Source: an uncultured Lachnospiraceae bacterium
GTDB taxonomy: Bacteria > Bacillota > Clostridia > Lachnospirales > Lachnospiraceae
Direction: 5' to 3'
DNA: 33,442 nt
NCBI GenBank assembly: GCA_934371505.1
Contig: CAKRNW010000008.1
Coordinates: 1-33,442, forward strand
Part shown: positions 8,892 through 14,984 of the stretch, in pieces
How positions within the stretch are numbered: position 1 is the stretch's first letter
Layout: each line of letters starts with the position of its first letter
Made by a program: the position numbers and the translations under genes
The notes under the pieces: model-generated
Told to the model about the DNA's origin: nothing
The model's database searches: none
What the model saw: the letters and a program-made list of their open reading frames with translations, nothing else

Positions 8892-8925
8892 CAAAAAGAA
8901 ATCCTACCGCAACAGGATTTCTCTC
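8892..8925 (-). terminator. Orphan leftward rho-independent terminator
   Basis: GAAATCCT (8898-8905) and AGGATTTC (8914-8921) form a perfect 8-bp stem with an 8-base loop; on the minus strand it is followed by five T residues. It points left but no recognisable leftward gene precedes it. An ORF on the minus strand (8891-9106), ending PIRKLLEDVAAEFEKIREKSC, runs into the hairpin and may be the end of a decayed gene. Confidence 0.6.
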
Positions 8926-9079
8926 TAATTTTCTCAAATTCCGCAGCTACATCCTCCAACAGCTTGCGGATAGGAAGAGCATCTGCCTGGATAGGGATAT
9001 GGGGGAGTGCTGGAGCGGATTTAAGCCCTCTTTTTAGACATTTTAGAATTTTAAATGATTTCAAAAATAGGCTTGTACT

Positions 9080-9400
9080 ATGGAAATCTCTTATGCTAAG
9101 ATACAATCAAAGCATATTTTTGAATTCTTTGGCATCAAGCCGTCTGTATTCTATTTCATTTCAGAAATCTACACGGAGGTGTTTAAGGTGAGTATTTTTG
9201 AATATGACAAGGAAAAAGAAGAAAAGAAACTGCGGAAGGCTGAATATGAGCATGGGCTGGAGGATGGAATAATTCAGGGACGAGAAAACATGCTTACCTT
9301 ATTGAAACGAATGACTGCTGGCGGTGATGGAGATAAAATTGCTGAGTTGAGAAATCCGGAAGTGTTGGAAAATATGAAAAGGAAATATGGAGTAGAATAA
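9080..9400 (+). CDS. Hypothetical protein, probable tail of an Rpn-like nuclease/transposase
   Basis: The ORF reads 106 residues from an ATG at 9080, but only the part from about residue 36 (SIFEYDKEKEEKKLRKAEYEHGLEDG) looks like protein I have seen: this charged, helical segment resembles the C-terminal tails of Rpn/PD-(D/E)XK-type transposase-like proteins that are abundant in Lachnospiraceae. A GTG at 9188 has a good ribosome binding site (GGAGG eight bases upstream) and would give a 70-residue protein starting exactly at that segment. No nuclease core is present. It is either a gene remnant or a small stand-alone ORF; function unknown. Confidence 0.4.
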   Translation: MEISYAKIQSKHIFEFFGIKPSVFYFISEIYTEVFKVSIFEYDKEKEEKKLRKAEYEHGLEDGIIQGRENMLTLLKRMTAGGDGDKIAELRNPEVLENMKRKYGVE

Positions 9401-9403
9401 TAT

Positions 9404-9460
9404 AATCTCGTCAAATCTCGTCACAATCTCGTCATTAAATGATTAGATAATGACGAGATT
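9404..9460 (+). repeat. Three direct AATCTCGTCA repeats plus one inverted copy (hairpin)
   Basis: AATCTCGTCA occurs at 9404-9413, 9414-9423 and 9425-9434, and its complement ends at 9460. The last direct copy, extended to AATCTCGTCATTA (9425-9437), pairs perfectly over 13 bases with 9448-9460 around a 10-base loop. It lies between the Rpn-like ORF and the MATE promoter. There is no long T run after it, so it is a poor intrinsic terminator for rightward transcription. It may be a regulator-binding array for the MATE gene, or a decayed element end. Confidence 0.6.
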
Positions 9461-9480
9461 TGTTACACTCGCCAACTATG

Positions 9481-9509
9481 TTGCTTTCTAGTCAATCTGT
9501 CCTTATAAT
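9481..9509 (+). promoter_or_regulatory. Candidate promoter of the MATE gene
   Basis: A perfect TATAAT (9504-9509) lies 17 bases downstream of TTGCTT (9481-9486; three of six consensus bases) and 33 bases before the MATE start, which has AGGTGATG as ribosome binding site. Confidence 0.5.
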
Positions 9510-9541
9510 AGTCATCAGACAAAAGAAACACAGGTGATGAC

Positions 9542-10873
9542 ATGTATCGTGATTTGACAAAAGGTAACATAACAAAGGGTTTGATTCTTTTTGCCCTGCC
9601 CATGATTGCTGGAAATCTTTTCCAGCAATTTTATAATATTGCCGACACGCTGATTGTAGGGCAGGCTCTGGGGAAAAATGCCCTGGCTGCCGTTGGCTCT
9701 GCCTATACGCTGATGACCTTCCTGACCTCCGTATTTCTCGGACTCGCCATGGGAGCCGGCGCTTTATTTTCTATTTATCTGGGCAAAAATGATACGGATT
9801 CACTGAAAAGTGCCATTGTTCATGCTTTTGGTTTGATTTTTGCAGTGACACTGGTATTAAATGCGGCGGTCTATGTCTTTGTTGACCCCATTCTTCATTT
9901 TCTCCAGATTCCCACCCAGCTTTATGCCTCCATGCGGGAATATCTGGTGATTATCTTTGCCGGACTACTTGCCACTTCCCTCTACAATTTTCTTTCCTGC
10001 CTCCTGCGGGCAGTTGGAAATTCTGCAACTCCTCTGTGGTTTCTTGGTATTTCTGCCGTGCTCAACATCGGACTGGATTTACTTTTCGTTCTAGTGTTCC
10101 ACTGGGGCATTGCAGGAGCGGCGTTTGCAACCATCATTGCCCAGTATGTTTCCAGTGTTGGTTTGTTACTTTTCGTTATTTTTCGTTGTAAGGAGCTTTT
10201 GCCGGAAAAACGCCATTTTCATTGGAATAAAGAGATTTTAAAAGAAATTTTTGATTTTTCGATTCTCACCTGTGCCCAACAGTCTGCCATGAATTTCGGA
10301 ATTCTTCTGGTACAGCGTCTGGTGGACAGCTTTGGTGCTGTAACGATGGCGGCTTTTGCCGCAGCGGTAAAAATTGATACCTTTGCCTATCTCCCAGTAC
10401 AGGATTTTGGCAACGCCTTTTCCACCTTTATCGCACAAAATTATGGCGCCGGTGAAACCTCCCGCATCAAACAGGGTATCAAAAAAGCAACGGCACTCAG
10501 CGCCGGATTTTCTCTGATAATTTCTGCTCTTGTTTTTATTTTTGCCAGTCCGTTGATGCGGATTTTCATCAAGGCACAGGAAACGGATGTCATTGCCTGC
10601 GGTGTGCGGTATCTGCGGATTGAAGGTGCTTTTTACATTGGCATCGGCTGTCTTTTCCTGCTTTATGGTCTGTACCGCGCCGTGGAGCGTCCCGGTATGT
10701 CTTTGATTCTGACTATCGTTTCTCTGGGAACCCGTGTTGTCCTCGCTTATGCGCTGGCAGGCCCTGTGGGAGAAGTCGGCATCTGGGTTGCGATTCCTAT
10801 TGGATGGTTTCTGGCGGATTTCATTGGATATGGGTATTGGTTCTGGAAGGGGAAGAAAATTCTCGAAAACTAG
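9542..10873 (+). CDS. MATE-family multidrug efflux transporter
   Basis: 443 residues with twelve predicted membrane segments in two homologous halves, as in all MATE proteins. The start TKGNITKGLILFALPMIAGNLFQQFYNIADTLIVG is the family's hallmark first helix, and QDFGNAFSTFIAQNYGAG near residue 285 is the equivalent in the second half. These proteins export drugs or metabolites from the cytoplasm using a sodium or proton gradient; the substrate cannot be told from sequence. It belongs to the NorM/DinF-like group common in Clostridia. It has its own promoter and stands alone. Its TAG stop (10871-10873) shares the CTAG palindrome with the stop of the convergent toxin gene, so the two messages overlap at their 3' ends. 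Confidence 0.9.
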   Translation: MYRDLTKGNITKGLILFALPMIAGNLFQQFYNIADTLIVGQALGKNALAAVGSAYTLMTFLTSVFLGLAMGAGALFSIYLGKNDTDSLKSAIVHAFGLIFAVTLVLNAAVYVFVDPILHFLQIPTQLYASMREYLVIIFAGLLATSLYNFLSCLLRAVGNSATPLWFLGISAVLNIGLDLLFVLVFHWGIAGAAFATIIAQYVSSVGLLLFVIFRCKELLPEKRHFHWNKEILKEIFDFSILTCAQQSAMNFGILLVQRLVDSFGAVTMAAFAAAVKIDTFAYLPVQDFGNAFSTFIAQNYGAGETSRIKQGIKKATALSAGFSLIISALVFIFASPLMRIFIKAQETDVIACGVRYLRIEGAFYIGIGCLFLLYGLYRAVERPGMSLILTIVSLGTRVVLAYALAGPVGEVGIWVAIPIGWFLADFIGYGYWFWKGKKILEN

Positions 10874-11175
10874 GTATAATCAAAAATACTTTGAATTGCA
10901 TCTGTAATATCAATTAAATCAGAAATGGAAAGAGAATCAATTTTTGAAAATCCTCTTACGTTTAAATCAAACAATTTCATTTTTTCACAATGGACATAGC
11001 CTTCTGTATTAGAAGTTTTTATCTTAATATGTAAGGCTCCTTCTGTTCCGCCTGAAAAAATTGGACAACCAATAATTTCTCCTGTCTGATTAAAAAAATC
11101 CTTACTTGTCACAAGTATAGGAACCGTTATTTTTTCAATTTTAACAATATCTCCCTGATGTAAGAATTGTTTCAT
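10870..11175 (-). CDS. MazF/PemK-like toxin (divergent)
   Basis: 101 residues. HQGDIVKIEKITVPILVTSKDFFNQTGEIIGCPI follows the first strands of the MazF/PemK fold (GDI, P-x-LV-x-S, FN, TG, CPI). MazF toxins are ribonucleases cutting mRNA at short sequences. The long first loop, which in canonical MazF ends in a catalytic Arg before P-x-L-V, is short here and has no Arg (KITVPILV), so activity on RNA is uncertain or works through other residues. The start at 11175 overlaps the antitoxin stop by ATGA (11172-11175), the usual antitoxin-toxin coupling; an upstream ATG at 11208 lies within the antitoxin gene and is unlikely. Confidence 0.7.
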   Translation of the reverse strand: MKQFLHQGDIVKIEKITVPILVTSKDFFNQTGEIIGCPIFSGGTEGALHIKIKTSNTEGYVHCEKMKLFDLNVRGFSKIDSLSISDLIDITDAIQSIFDYT

Positions 11176-11417
11176 TCCCAAACCTCTCTTCCTACGGATT
11201 CTCCCCACTGAAATTCGCCATCCAGATTGAGTTCTCCATTAAATTTTTTAGCACGTTCTTCCAGTGTTTTATGACGATTGGGTTTCATCAAAGTAATCAT
11301 TCCATTTACAACCTTCATATCAAGAATATCATTAACCGCTATATTAGCCTCCTGTAAAACTTCTTTGGAAATTCTGACTCCCTGACTGTTTCCCCATGAT
11401 TTTACCTGTACTTCCAT
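11172..11417 (-). CDS. MazE/AbrB-type antitoxin
   Basis: 81 residues. The N-terminus MEVQVKSWGNSQGVRISKEVL is the swapped-hairpin AbrB/MazE DNA-binding domain (WGNS-x-GVRI-x-K). The C-terminal half (LEERAKKFNGEL onward) is charged and would wrap the toxin. GGAGG lies eight bases before the start. A perfect palindrome 18 bases upstream covers the promoter, as expected for an autorepressed toxin-antitoxin operon. Confidence 0.82.
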   Translation of the reverse strand: MEVQVKSWGNSQGVRISKEVLQEANIAVNDILDMKVVNGMITLMKPNRHKTLEERAKKFNGELNLDGEFQWGESVGREVWE

Positions 11418-11434
11418 AAAAACACCTCCAATTC

Positions 11435-11463
11435 TTTAGGTATATACATAGTATATACCTAAA
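11435..11463. promoter_or_regulatory. Palindromic operator of the MazEF-like operon
   Basis: TTTAGGTATATAC (11435-11447) and its exact complement GTATATACCTAAA (11451-11463) flank ATA: 13-bp arms, no mismatch. It overlaps the -10 box and sits just upstream of the antitoxin ribosome binding site. Known MazE proteins bind such palindromes through their AbrB domain, alone or with toxin, to repress their operon; here this is inferred from position. Confidence 0.78.
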
Positions 11464-11479
11464 ATCAGAATAAAATCAA
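11450..11479 (-). promoter_or_regulatory. Promoter of the MazEF-like operon
   Basis: On the minus strand TTGATT (11479-11474) and TATACT (11455-11450) are 18 bases apart. The -10 box lies inside the palindromic operator, so a bound repressor would block polymerase. The -35 box overlaps the last codons of the FGGY kinase remnant. Confidence 0.55.
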
Positions 11480-11637
11480 ATATTTTCTTCTACTCCCAGC
11501 ATCATTTGAAACTTTTCTGATGCAATTCTCTGCAAATCCGCATTTTTCCGCATCCCATTTCCAGAGGCAACAATCATTTTCCGCTGGATTCCCAGTCCCT
11601 CCTTCATGGTTCCTCCAGCATCTTTTTCATAATTCAT
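11476..11637 (-). pseudogene. Remnant of a FGGY-family carbohydrate kinase C-terminal region
   Basis: A 53-codon minus-strand ORF, MNYEKDAGGTMKEGL..., contains IVASGNGMRKNADLQRIASEKF. FGGY sugar kinases, including sedoheptulokinase-like members, carry (V/L)-x-(S/A)SGNG-(I/L)-RKN-P-x-LQ in this region, followed by IP..EEAA.GAA; that continuation is missing and the frame ends in TGA. Neither the N-terminal kinase domain nor the ATP-binding end is nearby. It is therefore a fossil of a deleted gene, into which the MazEF-like promoter region has been joined. Confidence 0.6.
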
Positions 11638-11696
11638 ATCATACTAACAGATCTGCTATTTAAATATATAAAATATTGTAACATACATCAAATTTG

Positions 11697-11725
11697 TTGA
11701 CAGACTGATAAATAAGGTTTACTAT
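11697..11725 (+). promoter_or_regulatory. Candidate promoter of the rubredoxin-flavin reductase gene
   Basis: A perfect TTGACA (11697-11702) is followed after 17 bases by TACTAT (11720-11725), with TATTAT three bases further as an alternative -10. The leader to the start codon is about 110 bases, very AT-rich, with overlapping AATAATAATTA/TAATATTATT inverted repeats (11731-11753) and TTATAATTATTTTGT (11758-11772), which partly fits a PerR box. Regulation by oxidative stress is possible but unproven. Confidence 0.5.
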
Positions 11726-11837
11726 TATATTAATAATAATTACTAATATTATTTATTTTATAATTATTTTGTTTATAAAGGTACATACTTAGAATACATA
11801 ATTCTTTAAAAGCGTATATAACGCGGAAAGGAAACAA

Positions 11838-12458
11838 ATGGACAAGAAAGCACTTTATAATTTAAGTTATGGCGTTTTTATTCTCACAACAAAACTGGAG
11901 GACAAAGTAAACGGCTGTATCATCAACACCTGTATGCAGGTGGCAAATGACCCTGTCCGGATTGCCATTTCTGTTTTGAATCAAAATTATACCTGCGAAC
12001 TGCTAAAGCAGAGTGATGTGTTTGCTTTGAGTTTGTTGGATCAGAATTGTTCCTTTGAAACCATTCAACATTTTGGTTTCCAGTCAGGGCGCAATGTAAA
12101 TAAATTTGAAAATCTTATGACCCCAACGGACTGTAATGGTGTGCCCTATATTGCTTGGCATAGCTGTTCTGTTTTAAGTGGAAAGGTTGTGGAGCAGCAT
12201 GATCTGGGAACCCATACACTGTTTATTGCCGAAGTTGTGGATGCAAAACTTTTAAATGACAATCTTCCACTGACTTACGCTGATTATCAGAATCATGTAA
12301 AACCCAAGCCGGAAAAGAAACAGGAAGATAGAAAAATTGTAGGTTGGCGCTGTAAAATTTGTGATTATATTTACGAAGGAAGTGACTTGCCTGCAGAATT
12401 TACCTGTCCTCTCTGTGGACATGGTGTAGATGATTTTGAACCTATCTACGAATCATAA
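11838..12458 (+). CDS. hrb: Flavin reductase-rubredoxin fusion (high-molecular-weight rubredoxin)
   Basis: 206 residues. Residues 1-150 form an FMN-binding flavin-reductase-like domain (ALYNLSYGVFILTT, INTCMQVANDP). Residues 167-206 are a rubredoxin with both Cys pairs, WRCKICDYIYEG and TCPLCGHG, binding one Fe. This architecture matches Hrb of Moorella and other anaerobes, where NAD(P)H electrons pass via FMN to the rubredoxin iron and on to a flavodiiron protein reducing O2 or NO. No flavodiiron gene is in the window, so the partner must be elsewhere. AAAGGAA precedes the ATG. It is monocistronic, with its own promoter and strong terminators. The assignment is firm, the role in oxygen or nitric oxide defence is by analogy. 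Confidence 0.87.
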   Translation: MDKKALYNLSYGVFILTTKLEDKVNGCIINTCMQVANDPVRIAISVLNQNYTCELLKQSDVFALSLLDQNCSFETIQHFGFQSGRNVNKFENLMTPTDCNGVPYIAWHSCSVLSGKVVEQHDLGTHTLFIAEVVDAKLLNDNLPLTYADYQNHVKPKPEKKQEDRKIVGWRCKICDYIYEGSDLPAEFTCPLCGHGVDDFEPIYES

Positions 12459-12465
12459 AGATAAC

Positions 12466-12509
12466 AAAGAGTCGCTTATCGGCTCTTTGCGCACGTAAGC
12501 GGTGTGCGC
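12466..12509 (+). repeat. Two consecutive small hairpins after hrb
   Basis: AAAGAG/CTCTTT (12466-12471 with 12483-12488) and GCGCAC/GTGCGC (12489-12494 with 12504-12509) form two stem-loops back to back, eight bases after the hrb stop. No T run follows either. They may protect the 3' end or help termination together with the next two hairpins. Confidence 0.5.
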
Positions 12510-12524
12510 AGCATAAACTTCTTT

Positions 12525-12557
12525 TCCGCAAGCTGCGCATCCTTGCGGAGCATTTTT
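12525..12557 (+). terminator. hrb: Intrinsic terminator of hrb
   Basis: TCCGCAAG (12525-12532) pairs with CTTGCGGA (12542-12549), an 8-bp stem with a 9-base loop, followed by GCATTTTT. Confidence 0.65.
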
Positions 12558-12569
12558 AATCTATCGATT

Positions 12570-12607
12570 AAAACAGGGACAAGGCTTGAAAACCTTGTCC
12601 CTGTTTT
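12570..12607. terminator. Bidirectional terminator between hrb and the response regulator
   Basis: AAAACAGGGACAAGG (12570-12584) and CCTTGTCCCTGTTTT (12593-12607) make a perfect 15-bp stem with an 8-base loop, ending in T residues on both strands. It separates two convergent genes and serves both. Confidence 0.85.
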
Positions 12608-12618
12608 AATGAATATTT

Positions 12619-13308
12619 TTATATCTTAAACCGGTACCCCACACCCCAGATTGTCTCAATATACTGGGGTTTTGCGGAATCGTACTCAATTTTTTCACGG
12701 ATTTTCTTGATATGGACGGTGACGGTTGCAATATCACCGATGGACTCCATTCCCCAGATCTTGCGGAACAGTTCTTCCTTGGTAAAAACATGATTCGGAT
12801 TTTCCGCCAGAAAGGTAAGTAGATCAAACTCCTTATTAGTGAAGTTCTTTTCTTCTCCATCCACATAAACTCTCCGGGCAGTTTTATCAATCCGCAGACC
12901 ACGGATTTCCACGATATCACTGTTCTTCGGGCTGCTGCCTACCAGTCTGTCATAACGCGCCATGTGAGCCTTTACCCGTGCCACCAGTTCACTGGGACTG
13001 AAAGGTTTTGTCATGTAATCGTCAGCACCCATTCCTAAGCCACGAATTTTATCAATATCATCCTTTTTCGCAGAAACCATGAGAATCGGCACATTTTTTT
13101 CATCACGGATTCGTTTACATACTTCAAATCCATCCATGCCCGGCAGCATTAAATCCAGAATGACAAGATCGAAATCCTTGGAAAGTGCCTCCTGCAGACC
13201 TACATCGCCGTTATTCTGGATTTCTACTTCAAATCCGCTTAATTCTAAATAATCTTTTTCCAGATCAGCAATCGCTTCTTCGTCTTCAATAATTAAAATC
13301 TTACTCAT
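12619..13308 (-). CDS. OmpR/PhoB-family response regulator
   Basis: 229 residues. The receiver domain (1-120) shows the acidic pocket IEDEE near residue 8, the phosphoacceptor Asp52 in LDLMLPGMDG, Ser/Ala in VSAKKD and Lys in MTKPFSP. Residues 130-229 form a winged-helix DNA-binding domain ending VTVHIKKIREKI and IWGVGYRF. The start at 13308 is chosen for GGAGG seven bases upstream and because MSKILIIEDE is the standard start; an upstream ATG at 13338 lacks such a site. It lies 38 bases after its cognate histidine kinase gene. Target genes are unknown. Confidence 0.92.
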   Translation of the reverse strand: MSKILIIEDEEAIADLEKDYLELSGFEVEIQNNGDVGLQEALSKDFDLVILDLMLPGMDGFEVCKRIRDEKNVPILMVSAKKDDIDKIRGLGMGADDYMTKPFSPSELVARVKAHMARYDRLVGSSPKNSDIVEIRGLRIDKTARRVYVDGEEKNFTNKEFDLLTFLAENPNHVFTKEELFRKIWGMESIGDIATVTVHIKKIREKIEYDSAKPQYIETIWGVGYRFKI

Positions 13309-13346
13309 AATAACCTCCATTCTTTCAGAGCATATCAAGTTTGTGC

Positions 13347-14834
13347 TTACGCCGTTTCTTTATATTTTCTAAGTACAAAGTGCATACAGGTTCCTTCGCC
13401 CTCTTTACTGGTCGCCCAGATATATCCACCATGGTCCTCAATAATTTTCTTTACAATGGAAAGCCCGATACCACTTCCTCCGGTGGAAGAATTCCGGGAA
13501 GAATCTGTCCGGTAAAACCGTTCAAAAATGTTTCCCAAATCCTTTTGAGCAATTCCCTTTCCGTTATCCTCAATCTCCACCTGAATGGAATCCACCTGAT
13601 CCAGAATACGGATGTCAATGACACTCTTTTCCTTGGTCTTGTCCATATATTTAACACTGTTTCCAATAATATTGTTAATCACTCGTTTCATCTGCTCCGG
13701 GTCAGCAATCACCATGGTATCCGGGTCAACAATGTTGGAATAATTCAGAGTGATATTTTTAGACTCCAAATCCAGCCCCACTTCCTCCACGCAGTCCCGG
13801 AAGTAATCTGCCACATTCAACTTATGAAAATTATAGGGGATACGGTTATTATCAAATTTAGAATAGGTGGTCAGCTCATTAATCAGCTTGTCCATATCAT
13901 TGGCCTTATTATAAATGGTACGGATGTATTTTTCCTGTTTTTCCGGTGTGTCTGCCACCCCATCAATAATACCTTCCACATAGCCCTTGATAGCTGTAAT
14001 AGGTGTTTTCAAATCATGGGAAATATTACTGATTAACTCTTTATTCTGTTTTTCCTGCTCAATTTTTTCTTCTATAGATTCCTTTAGCCGTAGGCGCATG
14101 TCCTCATAGTTTTTATAAATCTCTGAAATCTCGTTATCACAATTCTCTGAAACCGGAAGCTGATAATCCAGATTACCATCCGCAATCTGCTGCATGGCGA
14201 TATTCAATTCATTGACCGGGGTAAAGACTCCCTTTTGTATCCACTGGGTCAGCATCAGACTGGTAAACACCATGATGACCACGATGGCAATGGCCATATC
14301 CAATAAAAGCTTCTTTGAAATAATACCAACGATCTTCGTGACAACAAAAATACTTCCTTCACTTCCATCACTGAAAGTAAAGTCAATCTGTTTCACCAGG
14401 TTGCGGTTTCCGTTATAATAAAATCCCGCATCCTCGCCCTGATCTGTAGATCCATAAGAGGGAAGCATATGAAACATTTTGTTGGCATCGTTTTGATCAC
14501 TGGTATAAAATAAATCGTTTCCTTTTCTTACAATCAGATAAGAATTATCACCCTTTAATTCCTGTGTCAGCTTTTCATAATAGTGGATATCGTCAAGACT
14601 GGCTTCTCCTTCATTGATCTGTTGTAAAATCTCCTGATAAATATCATTTGTAACCTGCTCATAATTTTCAACAGAATCACTGACCATATTATTATAATCC
14701 ATGTCTGACAATCCATAGCCATGCTCCACATTCATAACCCGGACACTGATGGCAATATAAGAGATAAAAGTCAGAGTAAGAGGTAAAATAATAATAGAAA
14801 AAAAGGTAATAAAAATTCTGGTCTTAAATTTCAT
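13347..14834 (-). CDS. Sensor histidine kinase, membrane-bound
   Basis: 495 residues. Membrane helices at about 7-31 and 175-197 enclose an extracytoplasmic sensor of about 140 residues without a recognisable ligand fold. A HAMP linker (about 198-250) and a coiled coil (KESIEEKIEQEKQNKEL) follow, then the HisKA domain with phosphorylated His273 in SNISHDLKTPITAIKGY, and the HATPase domain with N box (NNIIGNSVKY), G1 (DNGKGI), F box (FERFYR) and G2 (GGSGIGLSIVK). It phosphorylates the adjacent regulator. Kinase first, regulator second is the less common order. Its promoter appears to lie in the gyrA terminator hairpin upstream. Confidence 0.92.
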   Translation of the reverse strand: MKFKTRIFITFFSIIILPLTLTFISYIAISVRVMNVEHGYGLSDMDYNNMVSDSVENYEQVTNDIYQEILQQINEGEASLDDIHYYEKLTQELKGDNSYLIVRKGNDLFYTSDQNDANKMFHMLPSYGSTDQGEDAGFYYNGNRNLVKQIDFTFSDGSEGSIFVVTKIVGIISKKLLLDMAIAIVVIMVFTSLMLTQWIQKGVFTPVNELNIAMQQIADGNLDYQLPVSENCDNEISEIYKNYEDMRLRLKESIEEKIEQEKQNKELISNISHDLKTPITAIKGYVEGIIDGVADTPEKQEKYIRTIYNKANDMDKLINELTTYSKFDNNRIPYNFHKLNVADYFRDCVEEVGLDLESKNITLNYSNIVDPDTMVIADPEQMKRVINNIIGNSVKYMDKTKEKSVIDIRILDQVDSIQVEIEDNGKGIAQKDLGNIFERFYRTDSSRNSSTGGSGIGLSIVKKIIEDHGGYIWATSKEGEGTCMHFVLRKYKETA

Positions 14835-14849
14835 CGTTCTAATAACCTC

Positions 14850-14890
14850 AAAAAAACTGTACTATAAAAAATTATAGCACAGTTTTTTTT
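14850..14890 (-). terminator. gyrA: Terminator of the dnaA-gyrA operon
   Basis: ACTGT-A-CTATAA (14856-14867) pairs with TTATAG-C-ACAGT (14872-14883), extended by A/T pairs on both sides. The single A/C mismatch becomes a G-U pair in the leftward transcript, which ends in a T run (14856-14850). The loop is four bases. It ends leftward transcription from gyrA. Confidence 0.7.
14871..14879 (-). promoter_or_regulatory. Extended -10 promoter of the histidine kinase operon inside the terminator
   Basis: Within the first terminator arm the minus strand reads TGCTATAAT: a perfect -10 hexamer (14876-14871) with the TGn extension. The -35 region is poor, as is usual for extended -10 promoters. Transcription would begin in the hairpin, after its first arm, so the new RNA could not form the terminator. 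Confidence 0.5.
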
Positions 14891-14984
14891 TCTGAACATA
14901 AATCATTCTGAATATTCTTATAAAATTTTCGTAAAATTCAGAGCTATTCATCTATTCCCGGTTCTGAATTTTCAAAACTTTACA

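Noticed and set aside
9404..9434. CRISPR-like tandem repeats
   Set aside because: Repeat unit of 10 bases with no spacers; not a CRISPR array.
11758..11772. PerR-box-like sequence before hrb
   Set aside because: Eleven of fourteen bases match, but in such AT-rich DNA this is expected by chance; kept only as a remark.
13341..14036. Rightward ORF of 231 codons opposite the histidine kinase
   Set aside because: It covers the conserved kinase domains antisense; composition is not protein-like.
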